A program made the position numbers and the translations under genes. Under the pieces are notes generated by a model. That model searched no databases, was not told the DNA's origin, and saw only the letters and a program-made list of their open reading frames with translations. DNA of 64,000 bases from Flavobacterium sp. GT3R68 (GTDB taxonomy: Bacteria; Bacteroidota; Bacteroidia; Flavobacteriales; Flavobacteriaceae), in the NCBI RefSeq assembly GCF_007109225.1, contig NZ_VJZK01000001.1:124001-188000 (forward strand). The letters are read 5' to 3'. Every line of letters begins with the position of its first letter. Within the stretch, counting starts at the first letter, position 1. Positions 25,935 through 34,364 of the stretch are shown here, in pieces.

Positions 25935-27110
25935 TTATTTCAAGGATTTTTTCGAAAACGAAAGCAATAAATAACTGGTAATCCCAAAAAGAAATGCCGC
26001 CAACAAAGCTAAAACAAAGCTTCCGACAACGTATTGGGTCAAATTATTTTTAACGAGGTCAAAGGTAGTTTTATTCTTTGAAATTAGCACCGCATCGGAA
26101 GATACAAAAAGAGCTCCGGTTTGTAATGAACCATAAATAATCAGTGGAATCATCGGCGGGATACTGATGTTCGAGAAAGTAAAGGCCAAAACTTTATTCC
26201 ATCGCAACAAAACGGCCAGAAAAAGGACAATAACCGTCTGAAAACCCCAAAACGGCGCTATCCCGACAAAAACACCCAAAGCAATGGAGGCCGCTTTTTT
26301 AGAATTGGAATCGGTACTTGCCAGAAGATTTTCAGTTAAGAATTGCCTAAAGTTCTTTTTTTTCAAACTTCGGAACAAATCTCTCGGTTTGACATAGAAA
26401 AGAGTCATAATTACCAAAACCGTATTCAAAATACTAATTCGGGTAAAATCGCGGAACGGACGGAAATGGCTGACCCTTTCGTTGGGGTCATAGAGAATCT
26501 GAATTGGAATATTTTTTACTGCTACGCCATTCCAGGCGGCGCGGACAATTACTTCAATTTCAAATTCGAATTTTTTGGTAAAGAACTTTTTCGGAAGGTA
26601 TTGCAATGGATACAACCGATAACCGGATTGGGTATCATCCAATCTAATATTGGTTTCAAACCAAAACCAAAAATTGGAAAAGGCATTTCCAAAACTGCTT
26701 TTTTTGGGAATCCCATCCTGGTTCATACTTCGGTTCCCGATAAGCAAAACGGGTGATTTTTCTGCTTCCAAAGCATCAAGAAATCCCGGAATATCCTCCG
26801 GATAATGTTGTCCATCGGAATCTATCGTTAATGCATAGTCATACTGCAAGTCTTTGGCCTTCTTAAAACCTTCCCGAAGCGCATTGCCTTTGCCTGCATT
26901 TTTTGGGAGATGGATTTGGGTAATATCGGGATATGAACTTAGGATTTCTTTAGTAGTATCGGTCGAGCCATCATTAACCACAATAACGTTACATGTGTAT
27001 TGCAACACGCCGTCAATTACGCGCTTTAGTGTGTTATGGTTATTATAGGTAGGGATAATAACACATGCTTTTATTATAGCAATTCTATCGGCAATGGGGA
27101 CCGCATTCAT
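25935..27110 (-). CDS. Glycosyltransferase family 2 fused to DUF2062
   Basis: A 391-residue two-domain membrane protein. The N-terminal part (about 1-225) is a GT-A fold: IPTYNNHNTLKRVIDGVL, VVNDGSTD and the metal motif TIDSDGQH are all visible. The C-terminal part (about 255-385) has several hydrophobic helices, with AASIALGVFVGIAPFWGFQ and NISIPPMIPLIIYGSLQTG, the signature of DUF2062. Such fusions are annotated in flexirubin and aryl polyene clusters. The likely role is transfer of a sugar or other group at the membrane; the acceptor is unknown. Confidence 0.88.
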   Translation of the reverse strand: MNAVPIADRIAIIKACVIIPTYNNHNTLKRVIDGVLQYTCNVIVVNDGSTDTTKEILSSYPDITQIHLPKNAGKGNALREGFKKAKDLQYDYALTIDSDGQHYPEDIPGFLDALEAEKSPVLLIGNRSMNQDGIPKKSSFGNAFSNFWFWFETNIRLDDTQSGYRLYPLQYLPKKFFTKKFEFEIEVIVRAAWNGVAVKNIPIQILYDPNERVSHFRPFRDFTRISILNTVLVIMTLFYVKPRDLFRSLKKKNFRQFLTENLLASTDSNSKKAASIALGVFVGIAPFWGFQTVIVLFLAVLLRWNKVLAFTFSNISIPPMIPLIIYGSLQTGALFVSSDAVLISKNKTTFDLVKNNLTQYVVGSFVLALLAAFLFGITSYLLLSFSKKSLK

Positions 27111-27121
27111 TTATTTGTGTT

Positions 27122-27604
27122 TTATTTTAAAGCCTGTTTCTCCTGTTCAGAGAACACTTTAGACTGGTGGGCGTACTTTTTTATATATGCTTTCAAAGCT
27201 GGCGTTTGCTGTTCAAAAGAATCTAAAAGTATTTTTTTATCTTCATTTATCTGGGCTTTGTACTTCAGGATTTTTGGGGTATGTTCCTGAATACTCAATC
27301 GAATCAATCGGATTTCCGCATTATTCGGGTTGTTTTTAAGCGCAAGCTCCACACCCTTGACACCTTCAATAAATAATTTTTTTTTCGTTTTCGCATCGGT
27401 TGCATATCTTGATTTCAAAGCGATGGCTGCCCCTTTATAGGCTTGAAAAACGCCGGTCTCCTTTTCACATTTTGACATCAAAAGATAAAATTTTTCCGTG
27501 TTTTCTTTCGACTTAGAAGCCAAAAAATAATCTTCCCTAATATCCGGAAGATCCTGAATGAGTAAGGAGGAAATAGAAATGATTATGGAAAAAAGCAATT
27601 TCAT
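27122..27604 (-). CDS. Exported helical protein, function unknown (flexirubin cluster)
   Basis: A 160-residue protein with an N-terminal signal-like stretch (MKLLFSIIISISSLLI) and a Lys/Glu-rich helical rest. The middle, GVELALKNNPNNAEIRLIRL, looks like a TPR-type helix pair. No catalytic motif is seen. It overlaps the dehydratase gene upstream by 4 bp and precedes the GT2-DUF2062 gene by 11 bp, so it belongs to the same transcript. A periplasmic scaffold role in pigment transport would fit, but this is a guess. Confidence 0.6.
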   Translation of the reverse strand: MKLLFSIIISISSLLIQDLPDIREDYFLASKSKENTEKFYLLMSKCEKETGVFQAYKGAAIALKSRYATDAKTKKKLFIEGVKGVELALKNNPNNAEIRLIRLSIQEHTPKILKYKAQINEDKKILLDSFEQQTPALKAYIKKYAHQSKVFSEQEKQALK

Positions 27605-27969
27605 TCCGTTGACTTATAGGTGTTCGTTAATTTTAAAGCGACCGTATCTTTAAAATACGTCGTATTTTTTACTTTGATTTCATCTTCTCCTGAAATCTCC
27701 AATTCCAGACGAAGCGTTGGATTTGTATCGGGATTAATCAAAGCCATAAATTTAACATTGGAGGCGCTGACCAATTGAAGGGACCGCCCGATAATGTCCT
27801 GCGTTAATTCTTTTATGATCTGCATCATACACACTCCTGGGGTTACCGGGTTATCCGGGAAATGTCCTTTAAAAATAGCATGGTCATTGTTTAAGAAGAC
27901 AGTGACTATATACTTTCCTTCCCCTGTTTTGTCAATTTGCTCCACTTTATAAAAATCCTGTAATAGCAT
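27601..27969 (-). CDS. FabZ-like hotdog dehydratase
   Basis: A 122-residue single hotdog-fold protein. The FabZ-type active-site stretch is FKGHFPDNPVTPGVCMMQII with the catalytic His; the usual acidic partner (Glu in PGVLQIE) is replaced, since Gln stands in that region. It would remove water from 3-hydroxyacyl-ACP during polyene chain building. It is one of three hotdog dehydratase-like proteins in the cluster, together with 39462-39923 and 39926-40363. The gene is 8 bp from the beta-barrel gene upstream and overlaps the downstream gene by 4 bp. Confidence 0.8.
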   Translation of the reverse strand: MLLQDFYKVEQIDKTGEGKYIVTVFLNNDHAIFKGHFPDNPVTPGVCMMQIIKELTQDIIGRSLQLVSASNVKFMALINPDTNPTLRLELEISGEDEIKVKNTTYFKDTVALKLTNTYKSTE

Positions 27970-27977
27970 CTCCCGAT

Positions 27978-28607
27978 TTATTTTTTAATATCAAAAGTAT
28001 ATGAAACTCCTACTTGAAATAATTGATTCAATATAATGTCATCGATATTTCCGTTTCCTTCCGGATCGGAGGTATTATTATAATTATTTCCGAAAATATC
28101 TGCCATACCTTGCTTAAAACGGGCATCAATGGAAAATCCATTTGAAAAAGCATACCCAATTCCCCCGATAAGCGCCAAATCCAAACCGATTGGTTCGCTT
28201 GCGCCTTTTTCATTAAAATTATCGCCAACCTTAAAATCTATGGATGGCCCTACATCAAAATGAAACCCTTTGCCAAAAGTAAATTTATTAATTACGCCCA
28301 AAGAAAGATAATCTAAGGAATATTTCAGCTCTGTGCCATCCGGAATGGTCGGATTAGCAACTAAGGTATTATCCTGGGTTCTTATTGCTCCTTGTCTGGA
28401 ATATACTAACTCTGGTTGCAGCGTATAAAACTTGCTGAATTTCATCGCAAATAATCCTCCCAGATAAAAATCTGTTTTCGTATCAGCATCTGAATTGGTA
28501 AATGTGGCAAAATTAACTCCCCCTTTTACTCCAGGCTTAAATGTGCTCTGAGCGTTTGCTGTCATTAAGCAGCAGAAAAACAAGCTGCTAAAAAAAATCT
28601 TGATCAT
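27978..28607 (-). CDS. PorT-like outer-membrane beta-barrel protein, paralogue A
   Basis: A 209-residue outer-membrane protein. The signal peptide (MIKIFFSSLFFCCLMTANAQ) precedes a typical small eight-strand barrel: FKPGVKGGVNFATFTNSDAD, YTLQPELVYSRQG, SLGVINKFTFGKGFHFDVGP and the closing FQVGVSYTFDIKK. It is the paralogue of the next gene (28626-29222): both share PGxKGGxN, YTLxPELxYxRQGA and FxVGxxYTFD. They probably act together in anchoring or taking up the pigment at the outer membrane, an inference from position. No ligand site is apparent. Confidence 0.85.
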   Translation of the reverse strand: MIKIFFSSLFFCCLMTANAQSTFKPGVKGGVNFATFTNSDADTKTDFYLGGLFAMKFSKFYTLQPELVYSRQGAIRTQDNTLVANPTIPDGTELKYSLDYLSLGVINKFTFGKGFHFDVGPSIDFKVGDNFNEKGASEPIGLDLALIGGIGYAFSNGFSIDARFKQGMADIFGNNYNNTSDPEGNGNIDDIILNQLFQVGVSYTFDIKK

Positions 28608-28625
28608 GTTAGTATTTCAATATTA

Positions 28626-29222
28626 TTATTTAACGTCAAATGTATAGGTTGCTCCTACCTGAAAAACAATATTGGTGTAGTCCCAATCACTATTAACTGG
28701 TATAGTTCCTTTTTTTACTCTTGCCTCTATTCCGAAATTCTTGGTAAAATCATATCCGACACCTCCAAAAAAGGCAAAATCAATTCCGTTATACGCATTG
28801 TTGTCATAACTGGTATCCCCTAATATTTTTTTGGTATCATTGACTTTTACATCAATCGTCGAACCAACGTGGATGTTAAATTTTTTAAAGGTGAATTTAT
28901 TAGCGATGGCTAATGAGACGTACGAAACATCAATATCTTCGTTGTGTCTGATGCCGTCTTGGTCAATGTATTCAAATTCTGCACCTTGTCTGGTATACAT
29001 TAATTCAGGATTCAGCGTATAAAATTTACCGGTCTTGAGCGCTCCGAAAATCCCGATATAATAATCGCTTTTTGCAGAGAATTTTTCGTTCGGGTCCTCA
29101 GTCTGGGTAAATCTTGAAGAATTAAGACCTCCTTTGATACCCGGCCTGAAAGTTGCCTGAGCATGCATGACATTTAATCCGAAAAGGGAAACTAACAGGA
29201 ATAATAGTGTTTGTTTTTTCAT
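28626..29222 (-). CDS. PorT-like outer-membrane beta-barrel protein, paralogue B
   Basis: A 198-residue barrel protein. A signal peptide (MKKQTLLFLLVSLFGLNVMHAQ) is followed by ATFRPGIKGGLNSSRFTQTE, YTLNPELMYTRQGAEF and the final FQVGATYTFDVK. The layout is the same as in its neighbour 27978-28607 with about a third to a half of positions alike by eye, indicating an old tandem duplication. It lies 12 bp from the lipoprotein gene upstream and 18 bp from paralogue A downstream. Confidence 0.85.
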   Translation of the reverse strand: MKKQTLLFLLVSLFGLNVMHAQATFRPGIKGGLNSSRFTQTEDPNEKFSAKSDYYIGIFGALKTGKFYTLNPELMYTRQGAEFEYIDQDGIRHNEDIDVSYVSLAIANKFTFKKFNIHVGSTIDVKVNDTKKILGDTSYDNNAYNGIDFAFFGGVGYDFTKNFGIEARVKKGTIPVNSDWDYTNIVFQVGATYTFDVK

Positions 29223-29234
29223 CTTGTGATTTTA

Positions 29235-29867
29235 TTAATTACTGATTTGGTTCAATTCTATTTTCAACTTAATGTTTCGGTGTGAAATCGTAATGTTTTC
29301 CGCAAAAGTATTGTTTTTTGAGTCAAACTCGAAAGTAACCTTTTCTTTTGCTCGGGAAGCATGGATTATCTTGGTGAGCCGGCCGTCCTTTTTGGTTTCA
29401 AAAAAATAATTAAAACCTTTATTTACTGTGGACTTATAAATTAAAAAACCTTCATTTTCCTTAACCTCATCCACATTGTGCCCTGTTTTCAGCAATAAAC
29501 GAAAATCTTCTTTTAACGTGTTCACCACCATCTTCCGGTTTAAATCATCAACAATATAATTGACTTTAAATGATTTTTCAGACAGTTCAAAGTCAAGCAA
29601 TTTATTTCCAAACTCGGTCGTAAAAACCACACGGTGCAACGTATCACTGATGCGTTTCGCAATAAAAATTCCGCCTAACTGATGACCGTATACATCAATG
29701 TGCGCTTTATAAATATAATCATTTTCGGGATTCGAAAAATAGGCATTAGTAAACACCTTTGTCTTACTTGTGCTTGCAACGGTATTTGGTATTTTATAAG
29801 ACTTGCATGAAAAAAACAAAGTCGAAAAAACACTAATTAGTAAAAGCCGAATCGTCAATTTTTGCAT
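29235..29867 (-). CDS. Lipoprotein of the flexirubin cluster, possibly LolB-like
   Basis: A 210-residue lipoprotein; the signal ends in STLFFSC with Cys21 as the lipidated residue. The rest is beta-rich with repeated short strands (HRVVFTTEFGNKLLDFELS, FEFDSKNNTFAENITI), compatible with a LolA/LolB-like half-barrel, although no sequence signature is diagnostic. The gene overlaps the LolA-like gene upstream by 35 bp, which suggests coupling. Proteobacterial aryl polyene clusters also pair a LolA-like carrier with a lipoprotein. Function as an outer-membrane receptor for the pigment or its carrier is inferred. Confidence 0.65.
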   Translation of the reverse strand: MQKLTIRLLLISVFSTLFFSCKSYKIPNTVASTSKTKVFTNAYFSNPENDYIYKAHIDVYGHQLGGIFIAKRISDTLHRVVFTTEFGNKLLDFELSEKSFKVNYIVDDLNRKMVVNTLKEDFRLLLKTGHNVDEVKENEGFLIYKSTVNKGFNYFFETKKDGRLTKIIHASRAKEKVTFEFDSKNNTFAENITISHRNIKLKIELNQISN

Positions 29868-30462
29868 TGATTACTTTATTTTTGAAAACAATACGCGTAA
29901 AATCATTGGATGGTTCAATCAATTTAACCTGAGAAACCGTCGCGTCCTGAATCGGAAAATACAGATCCACCTGCTTGATGTATTTTTTAATGGCAGCGGT
30001 TTTAGGGCTTAATTTGGTAATATAAAATTCTTTGGTTTTAAAATAGGCGATTACAAATTCCTTGTCATCAAACATATTCCCACTGACACTCCCTATTATT
30101 AATTTGTTGATTTTTTCAAACATTTTACTGTTTCCCGCATCGACGGTATTTTTTTTGCCCTGATCGTTGATGTACACTTTATTGTTTTTAAACACAATAC
30201 TGTACTGATAGGGTTTGGTGTATTGCCAATTCAAAAGATTGGGAGTTTTAAACATCATTTTTCCGGAGGTTTCAATGTCTTTGGCCAGAAAATCCAAATG
30301 TTTGTACTGAATAAAATCCGTTTTAAGCGATTTAATGTTTTTAGTATCCTTTTCGACTGTGGCTTTGAAATCGGCAATTTCACTGGCAGACATTTTCTGC
30401 TCCTGCGAAAAAACAGTAGTCATTGCACAAAGAAACAACGCGAGTAACATTCTAATCTTCAT
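29833..30462 (-). CDS. LolA-like outer-membrane lipoprotein carrier protein
   Basis: A 209-residue periplasmic protein. The signal peptide (MKIRMLLALFLCAMTTVFSQ) precedes a LolA-type fold: LKTDFIQYKHLDFLAKDIET, SGKMMFKTPNLLNWQYTKPY and YSIVFKNNKVYINDQG give the characteristic F-Q and W-x-Y pattern of LolA. In aryl polyene clusters a LolA-like protein is thought to ferry a lipid or the pigment across the periplasm; no general lipoprotein-sorting role is implied. It overlaps the deacetylase gene by 11 bp and the lipoprotein gene by 35 bp. Confidence 0.85.
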   Translation of the reverse strand: MKIRMLLALFLCAMTTVFSQEQKMSASEIADFKATVEKDTKNIKSLKTDFIQYKHLDFLAKDIETSGKMMFKTPNLLNWQYTKPYQYSIVFKNNKVYINDQGKKNTVDAGNSKMFEKINKLIIGSVSGNMFDDKEFVIAYFKTKEFYITKLSPKTAAIKKYIKQVDLYFPIQDATVSQVKLIEPSNDFTRIVFKNKVINAKIDDSAFTN

Positions 30463-31228
30463 ATGCGGGAGTTTTTAATAATTGCTCGGTGGAAATCACC
30501 CCGTAATTTTCTAATTGCAAAAATAGCAATAACCGTTCCAATACGTTCACACTTTTTTGAGAAGTATCATGCATCAGGATAATTCCGCCGGGAACGAGCT
30601 TCTTTTTTATCCTGGACAAAATTTGATTTTCATCTTCGGTAACGGTATCAAGCGAACGGATATTCCAACCGATAATCTTGGACTTCTGCCCATGGACTGC
30701 CCGGCTGAGATTGGGTGTGGTCACGCCAAAAGGAGGACGGAAAAACAACACTTTCTTGCCGGATATTTTTTCGATAATGGCATTTGTTTTCGAAATTTCA
30801 TCTTCCACTTCGTCTGCAGAAAGAAAACCGAAAGATGTAGTATGCGAATAACTGTGATTCCCTACCAAATGTCCTTCACGGATAATTCGTCTGAAAATCT
30901 CCGGATATTTTTCAATTTGTGAACCAATGCAGAAGAAGGTCGCCTTTACACCGGATTGTTGCAAGAGATCCAATATTTTTTCGGTCATGGGATGTGGTCC
31001 ATCGTCAAACGTGAGTGCCACTTTTTTTTGTTTTTCCAGTGGATTGTTGCAATAGGTTTTCACAAAGTAACCCAGCCGGATATCAAAAGATCCCCAAGCT
31101 ATAAAACCAAGCCATAGTAGTACAACGACCAGAAACAGCCACCAATTTACTTCCGAAAAAAAACTAAAAACGGATAATAAAGCCAGTAGCGAAGCACACA
31201 AAAACGTTATGTTTTTATGCTTTAGCAT
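30452..31228 (-). CDS. Polysaccharide deacetylase (NodB-like) family protein
   Basis: A 258-residue membrane-anchored NodB-domain protein with one or two N-terminal hydrophobic helices (ITFLCASLLALLSVFSFF and WWLFLVVVLLWLGFIAW). All NodB motifs are present: LTFDDGPHPMT (the two catalytic/metal Asp), GNHSYSHTT (metal His pair), RPPFGVTTP and ILMHDTS. The fold removes acetyl groups from sugars, but in the context of a pigment cluster the substrate may be different. It overlaps the ketosynthase-like gene upstream by 7 bp and the LolA-like gene by 11 bp. Confidence 0.88.
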   Translation of the reverse strand: MLKHKNITFLCASLLALLSVFSFFSEVNWWLFLVVVLLWLGFIAWGSFDIRLGYFVKTYCNNPLEKQKKVALTFDDGPHPMTEKILDLLQQSGVKATFFCIGSQIEKYPEIFRRIIREGHLVGNHSYSHTTSFGFLSADEVEDEISKTNAIIEKISGKKVLFFRPPFGVTTPNLSRAVHGQKSKIIGWNIRSLDTVTEDENQILSRIKKKLVPGGIILMHDTSQKSVNVLERLLLFLQLENYGVISTEQLLKTPAYED

Positions 31229-32283
31229 TTTTTAAGTACAATTAAACTATGGTCTTTGCCTTGGTATTGATTGTATAGAAGAATTGTGCGGTACTTTTCC
31301 TTTTCCAGCGTATTCATTTTCAACACTTTCGGAATTTCCTGGTTCTTCAATATTTTTGAGGCAACCCAAAAACCGAAAGCCGAAACCGTATTGTATTCTC
31401 CGCTCAGATGCTTGTAATAGATTTGTGGGGTATCATTAAACATCTTTCCCGCGATGTCATAATAGTGGTCAAATTGCATATCGCCGTTGTTACCCAGGAC
31501 AATGGCATCGATGTTTTCAATTTTTAAATTATTAGAATTTAAAAAGGTACTGATATGATTTTTAAGCTGGTCCGGTTGCACAGCATTGATTATAGAAACT
31601 ACTTCAACTGAAGCATACGAACTCTCTTTTTTTTCTTTTTCCAAAACAAAAAAACTGGCTCCTTCACTAAAAACCGCTCCTCGTGAATTGGGGTTTAATA
31701 CCGAAAACGGCTGATCTTCTTCTTTCTTGATGATATTGACGAGTTTAAGTAAGGACGCGGTATATTGTCCCAATTCGTCGATTCCACCTACTAATATGGA
31801 GTTGGTTTCGTTATTTTCGATTTGCATTTTGGCATCTAATAAGGCCGTTTCAAAAGAAACAGCACCATTAACATACGTGAAATTATAGCCTTTGCATTGC
31901 AGTCCCAAAGCGATTTGGGCGCCTACGGTATTGTGCGTCGATTGAATAAATGATGTCGGGGTTAGAAATTGCTCGTCGTTGTCTAAAATCGCTTTCAGAA
32001 ATTTCTCTGAGTCCTCGACACAGCCCATACCGCTTCCGGTAATGATTGCTTCCGGCAGTTCGAGATGTGCTTCTTTTAATGCCTGGTGAGAGGCTGCAAT
32101 TCCCATTTTTACGCCTTTGGCCATTCTGCGGCTTGCTGCAGGTGGGACAAATTCTTTATAGGAAGGTTCCTTTGCGGGAAGCATGTTTTCAGTCTCATTG
32201 AGACTAATGTCCTCCAAGAACTCCGTGTCAAATGTATTCTGGGCCGAAATACATCCTGCGCCATTGATATAAACAGTCTCCAT
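31222..32283 (-). CDS. Ketosynthase-like protein without active-site Cys (chain-length factor type)
   Basis: A 353-residue KS-fold protein beginning METVYINGAGCISAQNTFDT. Where true ketosynthases have TACSS, it reads YVNGAVSF, so the nucleophile Cys is missing; the second catalytic His is also not in the usual NAHGT context (IVLGNNGDMQFDH). The later KHLSGEYNTVSAFG aligns with the GHTLGA region. Such a protein next to an active KS is the pattern of KS-CLF heterodimers, which set chain length in aryl polyene and type II polyketide systems. The ATG at 32283 overlaps the stop of the active KS gene (TAATG), which fixes the start and argues for coupled translation; an upstream ATG at 32313 is less likely. 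Confidence 0.85.
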   Translation of the reverse strand: METVYINGAGCISAQNTFDTEFLEDISLNETENMLPAKEPSYKEFVPPAASRRMAKGVKMGIAASHQALKEAHLELPEAIITGSGMGCVEDSEKFLKAILDNDEQFLTPTSFIQSTHNTVGAQIALGLQCKGYNFTYVNGAVSFETALLDAKMQIENNETNSILVGGIDELGQYTASLLKLVNIIKKEEDQPFSVLNPNSRGAVFSEGASFFVLEKEKKESSYASVEVVSIINAVQPDQLKNHISTFLNSNNLKIENIDAIVLGNNGDMQFDHYYDIAGKMFNDTPQIYYKHLSGEYNTVSAFGFWVASKILKNQEIPKVLKMNTLEKEKYRTILLYNQYQGKDHSLIVLKKC

Positions 32284-33479
32284 TAGTTTTTCGAGAATAT
32301 AACGGTGGAACAATTCCCTCCAAATCCAAACGAATTGGACAAGACATGCTGGATGGATTTTTCTTTTAAGATGGTCTGAGGCAATAAATCGAATTCTTCC
32401 ATCGGGGTTTTAAAATTCAATGTCGGAAATACCAAATTGTGTTGCAATGCCAAAACGCTGTACACGGCTTCTATTGCTGCGGCTGCCGCCAAAGTATGAC
32501 CGGTAAACGCCTTCGTTGAACTGAATTCAGGCATATTGTCCTCAAAAATCCGCAACATGGCGCGACCTTCCGATAAATCATTATTGGGTGTTGCCGTTCC
32601 GTGCGCGTTGATATAATCGATGTCTTTCGGCTCCAAATCCGCAGTCCGAAGCGCTTTCTGCATCGCTAAAAAGGCACCTTCTCCATTTTCTGAAGAAGCG
32701 GTCTGATGGAACGCATCGTTTGCATTGCCAAAGCCGGACACGTATGCCAATACTTTTTTATTTTCTTTCTGAACCAATTCATCGGATTCTAAAACCAAAA
32801 AGGCTGCTGCCTCACCCAGATTCAGTCCTTTCCGATTGTTATCGAATGGGGTATTATCAGTATCAGATAAAATCATCAGTGTTTTGAAGCCATTGATGGT
32901 AAATTTTGCCAATGCATCGGTTCCACCTACAATAACTCTATCCAATTGTCCGGACTGTATCAGTCTCGCACCCAGCATGATCGAATTGGCCGCCGAGGAA
33001 CAAGCTGTGCTTACGGTAGTGACCAATCCTTGTAATCCTAATTGTTGGGCTATTTTATGGGTTACATCTCCGGCGTCGTGGCTGCTGATGTATTTTCGAC
33101 AGGCTTCCCCTTTAAAATAATCATAATAGTACCTCTCCGTCATGTCCATTCCCGCTACGCTAGTAGCCGAAATCAATCCGGTTGGATACGCATTTATATT
33201 TTTAATTCCTGCATTTTCAACTGCTTGCTTGGCAGCAATGGCGCCCAGCATCGCGGTTCTTGAGAAGTTATTATCCGGCATAAGGCCTAGAATTTGCTCT
33301 AACTGGTAGTTGGTGAGTTTAATTTCACCCACTTTAATGGCATTTGCATGAAGGGTTTCCAGATTTTCAATAGTCGAAATCCCGGCCTTCCCATTCACTA
33401 ACGCATTAAAATTCTCTTCGACGGTATTCCCTATCGAAGAAATGATTCCCATTCCTGTTATTGCAACTTTTTTACCCAT
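32283..33479 (-). CDS. Beta-ketoacyl-ACP synthase II-type ketosynthase (active KS of the KS-CLF pair)
   Basis: A 398-residue KAS I/II enzyme. It has the full triad by count: Cys160 in VSTACSSAAN, His293 in INAHGTATPNND and His328 in FTGHTLAAAA, with Lys323. It would condense malonyl-ACP with the growing aryl polyene chain. The CLF-like gene follows directly with overlapping stop/start. The ACP gene precedes it by 9 bp. This is one of three Cys-containing KAS I/II-like proteins in the cluster. Confidence 0.9.
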   Translation of the reverse strand: MGKKVAITGMGIISSIGNTVEENFNALVNGKAGISTIENLETLHANAIKVGEIKLTNYQLEQILGLMPDNNFSRTAMLGAIAAKQAVENAGIKNINAYPTGLISATSVAGMDMTERYYYDYFKGEACRKYISSHDAGDVTHKIAQQLGLQGLVTTVSTACSSAANSIMLGARLIQSGQLDRVIVGGTDALAKFTINGFKTLMILSDTDNTPFDNNRKGLNLGEAAAFLVLESDELVQKENKKVLAYVSGFGNANDAFHQTASSENGEGAFLAMQKALRTADLEPKDIDYINAHGTATPNNDLSEGRAMLRIFEDNMPEFSSTKAFTGHTLAAAAAIEAVYSVLALQHNLVFPTLNFKTPMEEFDLLPQTILKEKSIQHVLSNSFGFGGNCSTVIFSKN

Positions 33480-33488
33480 GTATCCAAA

Positions 33489-33746
33489 TTATTTCGTTCG
33501 GTGCGTTGTAATGTATTGAGCCATCGTTTCAATAGATTCAAAAATTGCTTTTCCTTCTTTCGGATCAGTCAATTTTATCCCATAATCTTTGTCCAATAAA
33601 ACAATCAGTTCCAGTGCATCGATTGAATCCAAGCCTAAACCATCGCCAAAAAGCGCATCGTTATCCTGAATCTCTTCCACAGAGATATCTTCTAAATTTA
33701 AAACTTCTACGATTTTTGATTTTAATTCTGACTTTAAAGCTTCCAT
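33489..33746 (-). CDS. Acyl carrier protein (first of two)
   Basis: An 85-residue acidic acyl carrier protein. The 4'-phosphopantetheine site is Ser41 in GLGLDSIDALEL, followed by the usual helix-II recognition sequence. It would carry the starter and growing chain. It stands between the KS half-like gene (1 bp upstream) and the active KS gene. A second, different ACP lies at 45078-45329; the two may be dedicated to polyene and resorcinol branches, which cannot be told from sequence. Confidence 0.93.
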   Translation of the reverse strand: MEALKSELKSKIVEVLNLEDISVEEIQDNDALFGDGLGLDSIDALELIVLLDKDYGIKLTDPKEGKAIFESIETMAQYITTHRTK

Positions 33747-33747
33747 G

Positions 33748-34362
33748 TTATTTATTATATAATGTATTTATAATCTGTTTGTTATGTTCTAAAGCGCCTT
33801 CCTGTTCTACCAGATAAACTATCGCCTTGTATTTTTCCTGATAATATTCTACCCAGCCACAAAGCACTTTTTGGGCTTTTTTAGTTTCCAGAAGACTTTC
33901 CGCATATTGGGTCATGAAGGTAGTGTCAAATTGGTCAAAGACAAAAAAGGCATTCTCGGATTGCAGATGATGTTTGATACTGATTTCGCCAATGCAAATG
34001 TTTGGCAAGGTATAAACAAAAACCGCAGGACTTGGGAAATAATCGTCTTTATTGGCAATGGAATTTTGGTGTCTTACATCGGTATCCAAACTCGAGGACC
34101 GATTGGCAAAAACCAACGCAATATCATTTTCCTCAGTGGCTTTAACCACATTTTTCAGAATCAGTTCCGCGGTCAAAAATGCCAATTTGCTCAAATTATC
34201 CATTTTGAAAAATTTAGGATAATCCAGATCAAAGTTTTTATATACACTTTTTATAAATTCCGGATAAGGTGCTCCTTCCATTTCGAACAGCTTCTCGCCA
34301 TTGATGGAAACAGCATTGTTTTCAATGATGCAATGATGAGATATATAATTTTTGCTGTCCAA
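33748..34362 (-). CDS. Free-standing ketosynthase N-terminal-like protein
   Basis: A 204-residue protein that looks like half of a ketosynthase. The stretch [18 protein letters not shown], then [16 protein letters not shown], and [20 protein letters not shown] resemble the N-terminal half of KAS I/II proteins (in which GxxSR..A and PxxFxxTLPN occur). At the place of the catalytic Cys it reads [10 protein letters not shown], so there is no nucleophile, and the C-terminal half with both His is absent. It is intact, not a frameshift. It lies between an active KS (3 bp upstream) and the ACP gene, so a structural or editing partner role is plausible. Unknown otherwise. Confidence 0.7.
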   Translation of the reverse strand: MDSKNYISHHCIIENNAVSINGEKLFEMEGAPYPEFIKSVYKNFDLDYPKFFKMDNLSKLAFLTAELILKNVVKATEENDIALVFANRSSSLDTDVRHQNSIANKDDYFPSPAVFVYTLPNICIGEISIKHHLQSENAFFVFDQFDTTFMTQYAESLLETKKAQKVLCGWVEYYQEKYKAIVYLVEQEGALEHNKQIINTLYNK

Positions 34363-34364
34363 AT

